This document shows, piece by piece, positions 26,046-33,218 of a DNA stretch of 64,000 nucleotides. This stretch comes from JBCBKU01 sp965267475. Its GTDB lineage: Bacteria > Pseudomonadota > Alphaproteobacteria > Rhodobacterales > Rhodobacteraceae. The stretch spans positions 186,001 to 250,000 of the forward strand of contig OZ254079.1 in NCBI GenBank assembly GCA_965267475.1, in the 5' to 3' direction. Position 1 is the stretch's first letter; the number at the start of each line of letters is the position of its first letter. The notes below the pieces were generated by a model that saw nothing but the letters and a program-made list of their open reading frames with translations, was not told where the DNA came from and searched no databases. A program made the position numbers and the translations under genes.

Positions 26046-26070
26046 GACCTTGTCAAAACGGACCAAACAC

Positions 26071-26694
26071 ATGACCCGCTTTCTTCCCGGCATTCTTGCC
26101 ATGGCCGCTGTCGTTGTGGCCTCGAACATCCTGGTGCAGTTTTTTGTCGGCGACTGGCTGACATGGGGCGCCTTTACCTATCCCATCGCTTTCCTCGTGA
26201 CCGATGTGATGAACCGGGTCTACGGTGCCGCCGCGGCACGCCGTGTGGTGGTCGCCGGATTTGCCGTCGGGGTGGTCTGCTCGCTGATCGGCAGTCAGAT
26301 CGCGGGCGAGTTCGGGCCGCTGGTCACCTTGCGCATCGCCCTGGGGTCGGGCCTTGCCTTCCTGACAGCGCAGCTTCTCGATGTGGCGGTCTTCGATCGC
26401 CTTAGGGACGGTGCCTGGTGGCGCGCCCCACTGGTTTCGACGATCCTTGGGTCGTCCGTCGATACGGCACTGTTCTTCACAATCGCCTTTTCAGGCGGGT
26501 TGACCGGCCTTTTGGGCGCCGACCACAACACCGACTTTTTCAACGAAGTGGTTGCCACCCCTTTCGCGGGGATCGAGATGACACGCTGGGTCGGAACCGC
26601 CTTTGTCGACTGGTGCGTCAAACTTGCCATCGCTTTGATCGCCTTGGTGCCCTTCCGCCTCATTATCGGGCGGCTCAGGGCACCGGTTGCGTAA
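26071..26694 (+). CDS. Queuosine precursor transporter (YhhQ/QPTR family)
   Basis: 207 aa membrane protein. It resembles E. coli YhhQ, which imports preQ0/preQ1 for queuosine tRNA modification. The signature TYPIAFLVTDVMNRVYG (here FTYPIAFLVTD-MNR-YG) is clear, followed by helices and GSSVDTALFFTIAF. The ATG at 26071 gives a start directly before the first helix; a TTG at 26050 is possible. Neither has a good Shine-Dalgarno. A structured leader precedes it, so regulation at the RNA level is plausible. Confidence 0.87.
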   Translation: MTRFLPGILAMAAVVVASNILVQFFVGDWLTWGAFTYPIAFLVTDVMNRVYGAAAARRVVVAGFAVGVVCSLIGSQIAGEFGPLVTLRIALGSGLAFLTAQLLDVAVFDRLRDGAWWRAPLVSTILGSSVDTALFFTIAFSGGLTGLLGADHNTDFFNEVVATPFAGIEMTRWVGTAFVDWCVKLAIALIALVPFRLIIGRLRAPVA

Positions 26695-26700
26695 TTTCTT

Positions 26701-26925
26701 TTGACAAACACCAAATCTGTGCCACCTTCGGCCCATCGGTAACAAACGAAAGGAGGTGGTCCAGTGTCTAGAGTGATATTGGAGAGCGAGGTCGGAACAG
26801 TCGGGAGGACCGAGACCTGAAGGCAGGCCTGATGGTCAAACACTTCTGATTGGGCACCAGTTCCCTAACTGGCCCATCTCCAGATAACTCGGAAGGGTCG
26901 CGGCACACGCGACCCTTCTTCGGTT
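26701..26925 (+). ncRNA. Short independent transcription unit with leader ORF and two hairpins (unidentified)
   Basis: TTGACA at 26701-26706 with a weak -10 near 26724-26729 opens the unit. AAAGGAGGTGG, near-perfect to the 16S anti-SD, lies at 26749-26759, just before an 18-codon ORF. A stem TGGG-ca-CCAGTT/AACTGG-CCCA (26851-26876) and a perfect 10-bp terminator follow. No longer ORF fits. It may be a small RNA or a small-peptide mRNA. I do not recognise the family. Confidence 0.5.
26764..26820 (+). CDS. Candidate 18-aa small protein/leader peptide
   Basis: A GTG start four bases after AAAGGAGGTGG opens a frame of 18 residues beginning MSRVILESEVG and ending RTET. It is too short for standard gene calling. 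The very strong ribosome binding site and position inside a promoter-terminator unit argue that it is translated. There is no run of one amino acid as in attenuation peptides. Function unknown. Confidence 0.45.
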   Translation: MSRVILESEVGTVGRTET

Positions 26926-26926
26926 T
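26893..26926 (+). terminator. Rho-independent terminator
   Basis: AAGGGTCGCG (26893-26902) and CGCGACCCTT (26908-26917) form a perfect 10-bp stem around GCACA, followed by CTTCGGTTTT. It closes the small transcription unit and precedes arfB by 15 nt. Confidence 0.85.
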
Positions 26927-26940
26927 TAGCCAGAACACCC

Positions 26941-27363
26941 ATGCTTGAGATCACAGCGGATATCATCATCGAAGACTGGGAGCTGACCGAGCAGTTCATC
27001 CGTGCCTCGGGCCCGGGCGGGCAAAACGTCAACAAGGTTTCGACCGCCGTCGAGCTACGGTTCGAGGCGGAGCGTTCGCCAAACCTGACAAGCCAGGTAA
27101 AGGCGCGTTTGAAACGCTTGTCCGGTCGGCGCTGGACGAAAGATGGGGCACTGATCCTGCAAGTCGACGAAACCCGCAGCCAGTCTCGCAACCGCGAAAT
27201 TGCCCGCGCGCGGCTTAAAGAGCTGATCGAAAAAGCACTGGTCAAACCCAAACCACGGCGGCCAACGCGTCCCACCCTGGCGTCGAAACGCCGGCGGCTT
27301 GAAGCGAAAAAAGCGCGCGGAACCGTCAAATCGCTCCGCGGCCGGGTCACTGGCGACGACTAA
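26941..27363 (+). CDS. arfB: Alternative ribosome-rescue aminoacyl-tRNA hydrolase ArfB
   Basis: 140 aa. It carries the GGQ motif of class I release factors (GPGGQNVNKVSTAVELRF, GGQ at 26-28) without codon-recognition domains, and a C-terminal basic tail (KPRRPTRPTLASKRRRLEAKKARG) that enters the empty mRNA channel. This is the ArfB/YaeJ architecture: peptidyl-tRNA hydrolysis on stalled ribosomes. The ATG lies directly after the strong terminator, so it must use a promoter within or just upstream of that hairpin, or read-through. Confidence 0.94.
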   Translation: MLEITADIIIEDWELTEQFIRASGPGGQNVNKVSTAVELRFEAERSPNLTSQVKARLKRLSGRRWTKDGALILQVDETRSQSRNREIARARLKELIEKALVKPKPRRPTRPTLASKRRRLEAKKARGTVKSLRGRVTGDD

Positions 27364-27375
27364 GCCACCCGCGCC

Positions 27376-27442
27376 CATCCGAGGAGAAGGCCAAAGGCCG
27401 CCGACGAGACAAGGAAATGCGCCGAAGGCGCTCAATTTGACA
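27376..27442 (+). repeat. Dispersed intergenic repeat, copy A
   Basis: About 67 bp starting CATCCGAGGAG and ending near GGCGCTCAATTTGACA, with two hairpins (GGCC-aaa-GGCC and GCGCC-gaa-GGCGC). A second copy lies at 37801-37869 with a different but still paired first hairpin. It follows the arfB stop by 12 nt and may also terminate the tRNA-Leu transcript coming from the other strand. Confidence 0.75.
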
Positions 27443-27461
27443 AAAGCGAGGTGAGATTGAC

Positions 27462-27548
27462 TGGTGCCCAGGAGAGGACTCGAACCTCCACGTCCATACA
27501 GACACCAGCACCTGAAGCTGGCGCGTCTACCAATTCCGCCACCTGGGC
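27462..27548 (-). tRNA. tRNA-Leu (anticodon CAG)
   Basis: 87 nt including an encoded CCA. The acceptor stem GCCCAGG/CCTGGGC with discriminator A is perfect. The anticodon arm is CCAGC-TTCAGGT-GCTGG with CAG in the loop centre, reading CUG. A long variable arm (class II) and GGTTCGAGTCC T arm follow. CUG is a major leucine codon in this GC-rich genome. Confidence 0.97.
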
Positions 27549-27566
27549 AGGTGTCGTGATCCGCGC

Positions 27567-27595
27567 GGATTACCGACGTGCGCCGGGCCTGTCAA
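27567..27595 (-). promoter_or_regulatory. Promoter candidate for tRNA-Leu
   Basis: On the minus strand, a perfect TTGACA (27595-27590), 17-nt spacer, and TAATCC (27572-27567), about 19 nt upstream of the mature tRNA 5' end. Confidence 0.5.
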
Positions 27596-27684
27596 CGCCC
27601 TCTGAACCAAAGCGGCTATTCTGGCTTGTGACCCGGAGGCCGCGCGGCTAATCCTTGATGCGAAAAACGGGAATGGTGCGCACC

Positions 27685-28659
27685 ATGTCAGAGCTGGTCA
27701 CGATCTATGGCGGATCCGGGTTTGTCGGGCGTTATATTGCGCGGCGCATGGCCAAGGCGGGCTGGCGCGTGCGGGTCGCCGTGCGACGCCCAAACGAAGC
27801 GATCTTCGTGAAGCCTTTTGGGGTCGTCGGCCAGGTCGAACCTGTCTTCTGTAATATTCGCGACGATGCAAGCGTGCGGGCGGCCATGGATGGCGCCGAT
27901 GCCGTCGTGAACTGCGTCGGCACGTTCGATGCGGGCGGCGCGAACAATTTTGACGCCGTCCAGCATCTGGGCGCGGAACGCATTGCGCGGATCGCAGCCG
28001 AGCAGGGTATCGGGCGGTTGGTCCACATTTCGGCGATCGGCGCGGATCCGGAAAGCGATAGCGAATACGGTCGAACCAAGGCCGCTGGCGAAGACGGGAT
28101 CCTTCACCATATCCCAGAGGCTGTGATCTTGCGCCCATCGGTTGTCTTCGGGCCCGAAGACCAGTTCTTCAACCGGTTTGCCGGAATGCCCGGACCGTTT
28201 CTTCCGGTGGTCGGAGCAAATACGCGGTTCCAGCCGGTCTATGTGGACGATCTAGCGGAAGCTGCGGAACGGGGCGTGCTCGGAATGGCCCGGCCGGGGA
28301 TCTATGAACTTGGCGGACCGGATATCGAAACCTTTCGCCAACTGATGCAACGCATGCTGACAGAGACGGCGCGCACGCGGATTATACTGAACCTGCCGTT
28401 TTGGGTGGCACGCATCATGGGCGGCGTTTTCGGCCTGATTGGCGCATTGTCCGGCGGTCTGATCAAAGGTCCGATTACATCGGATCAGGTAAAGAGCCTG
28501 CGGTCGGACAATGTCGTCAGCGACGATGCCCAAGGGTTCGACGCGCTTGGAATTGTACCAACAGACATGGACGCCGTTCTGCCCGAATATCTTTGGCGGT
28601 TCCGTCCCTCGGGACAGTATTTCGAGATCAAGGAATCCGCGAAGAATCTACGCGGCTAG
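27685..28659 (+). CDS. Complex I NDUFA9 subunit family protein (atypical SDR)
   Basis: 324 aa. It is an extended/atypical SDR with TIYGGSGFVGRYIARRMAKAG at the N-terminus (NAD(P)-binding GxxGxxG), then AVRRPNEA, VNCVGTF, LVHISAIGADPES, and Y-x3-K in YGRTKAAGE. This is the group related to the mitochondrial complex I accessory subunit NDUFA9 and common in alphaproteobacteria. It may associate with respiratory complex I or act as a quinone/lipid-linked reductase. The ATG at 27685 fits the family start; upstream ATG 27658 is possible. The stop shares CTAG with that of uppP. Confidence 0.88.
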   Translation: MSELVTIYGGSGFVGRYIARRMAKAGWRVRVAVRRPNEAIFVKPFGVVGQVEPVFCNIRDDASVRAAMDGADAVVNCVGTFDAGGANNFDAVQHLGAERIARIAAEQGIGRLVHISAIGADPESDSEYGRTKAAGEDGILHHIPEAVILRPSVVFGPEDQFFNRFAGMPGPFLPVVGANTRFQPVYVDDLAEAAERGVLGMARPGIYELGGPDIETFRQLMQRMLTETARTRIILNLPFWVARIMGGVFGLIGALSGGLIKGPITSDQVKSLRSDNVVSDDAQGFDALGIVPTDMDAVLPEYLWRFRPSGQYFEIKESAKNLRG

Positions 28660-29459
28660 CCATAGGCGATTGCCAACAGGATCAGGCCCAATATCACGCG
28701 GTAGATCACATATGGCGTGAAACTGACTGACCGCAGAAGTCGCATCATGAACACCAGCGAGGCCAGCGCCGCCACAAAAGCAAAGGCTGCGGCAATGGCA
28801 CCGTCACGGGCCGCTTGGGCATCTGCCGTGCTGGCCACTTCAATGCCGAGAAACGTGCCCGACGCAAGGATCGCGGGAATTGACATCAGCATGGCAAGCC
28901 GTGCGGCGCTTTCGCGGTCATAGCCCAATATACGCCCGGCCGAGATCGTAATGCCGGACCGCGATGTGCCCGGGATCAATGCGACCGCCTGCCAAACCCC
29001 CATGAAAATTGCATCTTTCAGCGACCATGCTTCGGCGCGTCTCTCAACTCCGCCCTTTTGATCCGTCCAATAAAGGACGATCCCGAAGATCAGCATGGTC
29101 CATCCGATCACCGCCGTCGACCGCATCGCGTCGTCCAGGCCTGTCAGCTTGAGAACCAGACCGAAGATCACGACGGGGATCGTCGCAATCACCAGACAAA
29201 TGGCGAGCCTTGCATCAGGGTTGCCAAGGTCGCCGCGCAGCATTGGAACCACGCCGGCCATGGCCCGTTTCACGTCTTTCCAGAAGTACAGGACGACGGC
29301 GCCCAAAGTGCCAACATGCACCGCGACATCGATCACCTGACCTTGGTCGTCCAACCCGGTGAGATTCGGCAGAAGAATGAGATGACCCGAGGACGAGACC
29401 GGCAAAAACTCGGTCAAGCCTTGGATGACAGCCACAAGAAAGAGATGGAACAGTGACAC
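28656..29459 (-). CDS. uppP: Undecaprenyl-diphosphatase
   Basis: 267 aa from a GTG start. An integral membrane phosphatase that recycles undecaprenyl pyrophosphate for peptidoglycan synthesis. The two conserved catalytic regions are present: GLTEFLPVSSSGH near residues 14-26 and ALIPGTSRSG in the middle. About seven to eight hydrophobic segments cover the rest, ending with YRVILGLILLAIAYG. It is divergent from gltD across a region of strong palindromes. Confidence 0.96.
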   Translation of the reverse strand: MSLFHLFLVAVIQGLTEFLPVSSSGHLILLPNLTGLDDQGQVIDVAVHVGTLGAVVLYFWKDVKRAMAGVVPMLRGDLGNPDARLAICLVIATIPVVIFGLVLKLTGLDDAMRSTAVIGWTMLIFGIVLYWTDQKGGVERRAEAWSLKDAIFMGVWQAVALIPGTSRSGITISAGRILGYDRESAARLAMLMSIPAILASGTFLGIEVASTADAQAARDGAIAAAFAFVAALASLVFMMRLLRSVSFTPYVIYRVILGLILLAIAYG

Positions 29460-29518
29460 GCGCGGGCCTTTGCCGAAAAACTCACAACACTCTAAGCATC
29501 TGTTTCCTAATGAATACC

Positions 29519-29553
29519 CCTTTTATAGTGAAGCTTTTATGACCTTTTTATAC
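29519..29553. promoter_or_regulatory. Three T-rich boxes upstream of gltD
   Basis: CTTTTATA (29520), CTTTTAT (29534) and CTTTTTATA (29544) occur in a row with steps of 14 and 10 nt. They lie in an AT-rich island of an otherwise GC-rich sequence between uppP and gltD. Spacing close to one helical turn suggests a regulator array, or repeated -10-like elements on the minus strand. Confidence 0.35.
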
Positions 29554-29595
29554 CCCAATATGTGGTAGTTTCCGCGTTGCGGCGTTCAATTGCCC

Positions 29596-29626
29596 AAAAT
29601 AAAGTCAGTAATTATGACTTTATTTT
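29596..29626. promoter_or_regulatory. 31-bp palindrome, candidate gltD operator
   Basis: Perfect 12-bp arms AAAATAAAGTCA (29596-29607) and TGACTTTATTTT (29615-29626) around GTAATTA. It is 52 nt before the gltD ATG. An AT-rich extended dyad at this place fits a dimeric or higher-order regulator such as an Lrp/AsnC protein, but the regulator is not identified. It could also fold as a hairpin in the gltD leader. Confidence 0.6.
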
Positions 29627-29677
29627 CCCCCAAGAGCACCGTAGAAGCAGCGGTTCGGGGAGAGAGTGGAGGCGCCC

Positions 29678-31111
29678 ATGGCCACAGAACATATGCTGAA
29701 ATTCGTGACCGTGGACCGGGACATGCCGGAGAAACGGCCGCCAGACCTGAGGCGCCAGGATTTCGATGAAATTTATGGCGACTATGCGCGGGAAAAAGCG
29801 GCCGAACAGGCAGGACGTTGCAGCCAGTGCGGCGTACCCTATTGCCAGTCCCACTGCCCACTTCACAACAACATTCCCGATTGGCTGCGCCTGACCGCAG
29901 AAGGCCGCTTGCAGGAAGCGTATGAACTGAGCCAGGCCACCAACACGTTCCCGGAAATCTGCGGACGGATCTGCCCGCAGGACCGGCTTTGCGAGGGCAA
30001 CTGTGTCATCGAGCAGTCAGGGCACGGTACGGTGACCATCGGCTCAGTTGAGAAATACCTGACCGACATGGCATTCGATCAGGGCTGGGTGAAGCCAATT
30101 GCGCCTGCCACTGAACGCGCAGAGAGTGTCGGAATTATTGGCGCAGGCCCCGGCGGTCTGGCTGCGGCGGACCGGTTGCGACGCGCCGGCATCCAGGTGA
30201 CCGTCTATGACCGCTATGATCGCGCGGGTGGTTTGCTGACCTATGGCATCCCCGGCTTCAAGCTTGAAAAAGATGTGGTGATGAAGCGTATCACCCAGTT
30301 GGAAGATGGCGGCGTGACGTTCCGGCTGAACTGCAACGTCGGCGCAGACATCACGTTTGCGGACATCCGCGCAGCGCATGATGCAGTGCTGATCGCAACC
30401 GGTGTTTACAAGTCCCGCGACTTGCAGGCCCCCGGTGTTGGTGCCGACGGGATCGTCCGGGCCATCGATTATCTGACGGCGTCGAACCGGAAAAGCTTTG
30501 GTGACGACGTACCGGAATTCGACTCGGGCGAACTGGACGCCGAGGGCAAGCGCGTCGTCGTGATTGGTGGTGGCGACACGGCAATGGACTGCGTGCGAAC
30601 TGCCATCCGGCAGGGCGCGGAAAGCGTCAAATGCCTGTACCGCCGAGACAAGGCCAACATGCCCGGATCCCAACGTGAGGTGGCCAATGCCGAAGAGGAA
30701 GGTGTAGAGTTTCTCTGGCTTTCCGCCCCCAAAGGTTTTGCCGGTGACGAAGTGACCGGGGTCATCGTGCAAAAGATGCGCCTCGGCCAACCGGATGCGA
30801 CCGGACGGCAAGCGCCTGAGGTGATTGAAGGCGCCGATTACACCGAAAACGCCGATCTGGTCATCAAGGCGCTTGGGTTCGAACCCGAGGATCTGCCGAC
30901 CCTTTGGGATCAGCCCGAGCTGGAAGTAACCCGCTGGGGCACCATCAAGGCGGACTTCCGAACCCATGCGACAGGCCTCGATGGCGTCTACGCCGTCGGT
31001 GATATCGTTCGCGGTGCGTCGCTTGTGGTCTGGGCCATTCGGGACGGTCGTGAAGCCGCCGATGCCATTCTCGACCAGCTTGGTGCCGCCTCGGCCATGG
31101 CAGCTGAATAG
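29678..31111 (+). CDS. gltD: Glutamate synthase [NADPH] small chain
   Basis: 477 aa. GltD feeds electrons from NADPH through FAD and Fe-S clusters to GltB. The N-terminal cysteine clusters are CSQCGVPYCQSHCP and CGRICPQDRLCEGNC; the FAD site is GIIGAGPGGLAAADRL, and the NADPH site is VVVIGGGDTAMDCVRTA. The C-terminal GVYAVGDIVRGASLVVWAI completes FAD binding. The ATG at 29678 follows GGAGG by five bases; GTG 29666 and ATG 29693 are alternatives. It is divergent from uppP, and gltB follows after four small genes in the same orientation. Confidence 0.96.
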   Translation: MATEHMLKFVTVDRDMPEKRPPDLRRQDFDEIYGDYAREKAAEQAGRCSQCGVPYCQSHCPLHNNIPDWLRLTAEGRLQEAYELSQATNTFPEICGRICPQDRLCEGNCVIEQSGHGTVTIGSVEKYLTDMAFDQGWVKPIAPATERAESVGIIGAGPGGLAAADRLRRAGIQVTVYDRYDRAGGLLTYGIPGFKLEKDVVMKRITQLEDGGVTFRLNCNVGADITFADIRAAHDAVLIATGVYKSRDLQAPGVGADGIVRAIDYLTASNRKSFGDDVPEFDSGELDAEGKRVVVIGGGDTAMDCVRTAIRQGAESVKCLYRRDKANMPGSQREVANAEEEGVEFLWLSAPKGFAGDEVTGVIVQKMRLGQPDATGRQAPEVIEGADYTENADLVIKALGFEPEDLPTLWDQPELEVTRWGTIKADFRTHATGLDGVYAVGDIVRGASLVVWAIRDGREAADAILDQLGAASAMAAE

Positions 31112-31136
31112 AATTTTGAACGCCGAAAGGGGCCTT

Positions 31137-31859
31137 ATGCCCAAAAGCATGGCAATCAGCGCAGCGACGATCCTGGCGATCGGAGTATCTGCTCCGGCGG
31201 CGGGGTCGATGCGCCTGGATGCCGAGCAGTGTACCCCGATCTACTCGGTGCAGAAGTCCATGTGCGCCGTCGAGCACATTCACCGCTGCGATATTCCAGA
31301 TGGTACGTTCTTCCGACACGAGGAAATCGAAGAAGGCGACGCGGATTTCGTCGATATCTACACCGAGGATTACGATCAGGTTGCAGCCTATGAAGAAGAC
31401 GGACCCGACTTTCTGATCGAGATCACCGAGAACCGTGATCCGTTCTCGCTTTCCAATCTTCTGGCGACAGGCGAGGATCTGACCGATCAGACGGCAGAGA
31501 CCCAGCTTCCCATTTTCGTCGACGCACTGCCGGGAGAGCTTCGCATGGCCGCCCGGCTTTTGGGCCGGACCGAGACGATCAGCGGTATCGAACTGGAACG
31601 AGGTGTGTCGGTTCCGACGATCAAACTTGTCGGCACCGCATTCGAGGCATCTGGGCGCGAAAACCTGTTCATCGACCGCACCGCCGGCGTCATCATCCGT
31701 GGCGAAACTACGATCTCGATCGGCGGCAACAGCACAGTTGAATCCGGTGATCCCGTTCAAATCCTGAAGCCGGGCGATGCTTTCTTCATGCTGGATATTC
31801 CGCTTTTCGGATGCGGGGATGAGGCCCTTCTGCCGCTGACAGGACGGATCCCAACATGA
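31137..31859 (+). CDS. Uncharacterised exported protein in the glt region
   Basis: 240 aa. I do not recognise a family. The start PKSMAISAATILAIGVSAPAAG is a signal peptide with AxA-type cleavage near residue 20. The mature part has paired cysteines (EQCTPIY, SMCAVEH, RCDIPDG, LFGCGDE), an acidic stretch (EEIEEGDADFVDIYTEDYDQ), and beta-strand-like sequence GVIIRGETTISIGGNSTVESGD. The cysteines suggest disulfides in the periplasm. It is separated from gltD by 25 nt and overlaps the next gene (ATGA), so it is probably transcribed with glutamate synthase. Confidence 0.75.
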   Translation: MPKSMAISAATILAIGVSAPAAGSMRLDAEQCTPIYSVQKSMCAVEHIHRCDIPDGTFFRHEEIEEGDADFVDIYTEDYDQVAAYEEDGPDFLIEITENRDPFSLSNLLATGEDLTDQTAETQLPIFVDALPGELRMAARLLGRTETISGIELERGVSVPTIKLVGTAFEASGRENLFIDRTAGVIIRGETTISIGGNSTVESGDPVQILKPGDAFFMLDIPLFGCGDEALLPLTGRIPT

Positions 31860-32365
31860 TGTGTCGCGGCATTTTCCCAATGCTGGGCGTCCTTGCGGTG
31901 GCTGCCTGCAGCGAGCCAGAGCGCCCAGATGCTCAGTTCACCGTGACAATGGCGGGGCCTGACGGCGTGACCCGAGCCGCGACCTATGACGCGCGGTTTG
32001 CGTTGCTGGTTGGCTGTGACACCACGCAGACTTTGCAAGTGAATGCGACGGGCGCGCCGGATCGGGCGGTTGTCAGTCTTGATCTGTACCGAAACCGCGC
32101 AATGCTGCAAACGCTGGCGCTTCGGCCGGGCGAGTTTGGGTACGGGGCGGGTCTGAACGGTTGGTTCGGTGATGCGCGCGGTCGGGTGGTCCGACAGGAC
32201 CTGGGCGAAAACCGTCAGGCGCTTAGGATCGAGGCACGCGCCAAGGGCAATGGTGTCTGGTCCGGCGAGATCGATCAGATGCCCGACGTCTCGATGACCC
32301 TCGACGGCACGTTCGAAAAGATTGCGGCTTATGGTCCGGGCGGGAAAACGGAGTGTATTCAATGA
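31856..32365 (+). CDS. Uncharacterised lipoprotein
   Basis: 169 aa. The N-terminus IFPMLGVLAVAAC-SEPE has a lipobox (VAAC), so the cysteine near residue 18 is probably lipidated. D at +2 is absent (S), which predicts outer membrane sorting by the E. coli rule, uncertain here. The mature domain (about 25-165) is beta-rich with one further cysteine pair (VGCDTTQ, KTECIQ). No family recognised. It overlaps both neighbours by four bases. Confidence 0.75.
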   Translation: MMCRGIFPMLGVLAVAACSEPERPDAQFTVTMAGPDGVTRAATYDARFALLVGCDTTQTLQVNATGAPDRAVVSLDLYRNRAMLQTLALRPGEFGYGAGLNGWFGDARGRVVRQDLGENRQALRIEARAKGNGVWSGEIDQMPDVSMTLDGTFEKIAAYGPGGKTECIQ

Positions 32366-32787
32366 TCCGGGCCGGACACTGCCTTTGCGGTGCCGTCAAG
32401 GTGACCGCCGACACCGGATCGGAGATCCAGATTTGCCACTGCTTGCAGTGCCAGCGCTGGTCAGGCGGTGGTCCGCTGCATGTAATCAAAGCCGCCGATG
32501 TGCAGATCGAGGGGAAAGCATCCATCGACAGCTATCGCGCGAGCCATTGGGGCGAGCGATCCTTCTGCGGCACTTGCGGCACGACGCTGTTCTGGCGCAT
32601 GCAGGGACAGCCCGTCAGGTCCCTTGCCGTCGGTCTTTTCGACGATCAATCCGACATGGCGGTGACCGAAGAAATCTTCGTGGATTATCGTCCCGCCTGG
32701 CTGAAGCCATATCCCGGGGCAAGCCAAAGCACAGAAGCCGAAGAATTGACCAAACTGGACGCGTTTCTGGCGGAGCAGAACCGATGA
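32362..32787 (+). CDS. GFA family (CENP-V/glutathione-dependent formaldehyde-activating-like) protein
   Basis: 141 aa. The zinc-binding pattern of the GFA fold is complete: HCLCGAVKV near the start, CHCLQCQRWSGG, and FCGTCGTTLFW. Glutathione-dependent formaldehyde-activating enzyme (Gfa) is one member, but most homologues are of unknown activity. The ATG overlaps the lipoprotein stop and the stop overlaps the second GFA gene. The two GFA proteins share the same motifs but low overall identity, so they are an old duplication. Confidence 0.88.
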   Translation: MIRAGHCLCGAVKVTADTGSEIQICHCLQCQRWSGGGPLHVIKAADVQIEGKASIDSYRASHWGERSFCGTCGTTLFWRMQGQPVRSLAVGLFDDQSDMAVTEEIFVDYRPAWLKPYPGASQSTEAEELTKLDAFLAEQNR

Positions 32788-33218
32788 CCGACGTAAAGCC
32801 GATCCAGGGACGGTGCCTATGCGGTGCCGTGACGGTCACCGCCATGGCGGCCGATCCCACGTTGCGGGCCTGCCACTGCGACATGTGCCGCCAACACACA
32901 AGCTCCATGTTCATATCCGTTGCCACCATTCCTGACAGTGTCGAGGTAACCGGGCCCGCAAAATCCTTCCGGTCGTCGGACTGGGCGGAACGCGGGTTTT
33001 GCGAAGTCTGCGGCTCGACCCTTTGGTACGGCACGGTTCATGACGGTGTTCGCAATCTGGCTGCCGGACTTTTTGAGAACGCAGCGGGCGCGTCGATGAA
33101 GATGGAGTTTTTCAGCGACCAGACGCCCGACGGCTATGCGCTTGCCGGAACACATAAGAAACTGACGACGGCGGAAACCATCCAGCTTTTCGCCCCCGAC
33201 GAAGGAGAGACATCATGA
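32784..33218 (+). CDS. GFA family protein (second copy)
   Basis: 144 aa. Motifs in order are RCLCGAVTV, CHCDMCRQHTSS, and FCEVCGSTLWYG, the paired CxC/CxxC zinc ligands of the family. The middle matches SFRSSDWAERGFCEVCG against HWGERSFCGTCG of the upstream copy. It ends at the gltB start (ATGA overlap). No substrate is evident. Its insertion into the glutamate synthase gene set is the notable point. Confidence 0.88.
   Translation: MTDVKPIQGRCLCGAVTVTAMAADPTLRACHCDMCRQHTSSMFISVATIPDSVEVTGPAKSFRSSDWAERGFCEVCGSTLWYGTVHDGVRNLAAGLFENAAGASMKMEFFSDQTPDGYALAGTHKKLTTAETIQLFAPDEGETS

Noticed and set aside
25982..26070. preQ1-I riboswitch
   Set aside because: No H-type pseudoknot with an A-rich tail pairing to the loop could be drawn, and the observed nested stems differ.
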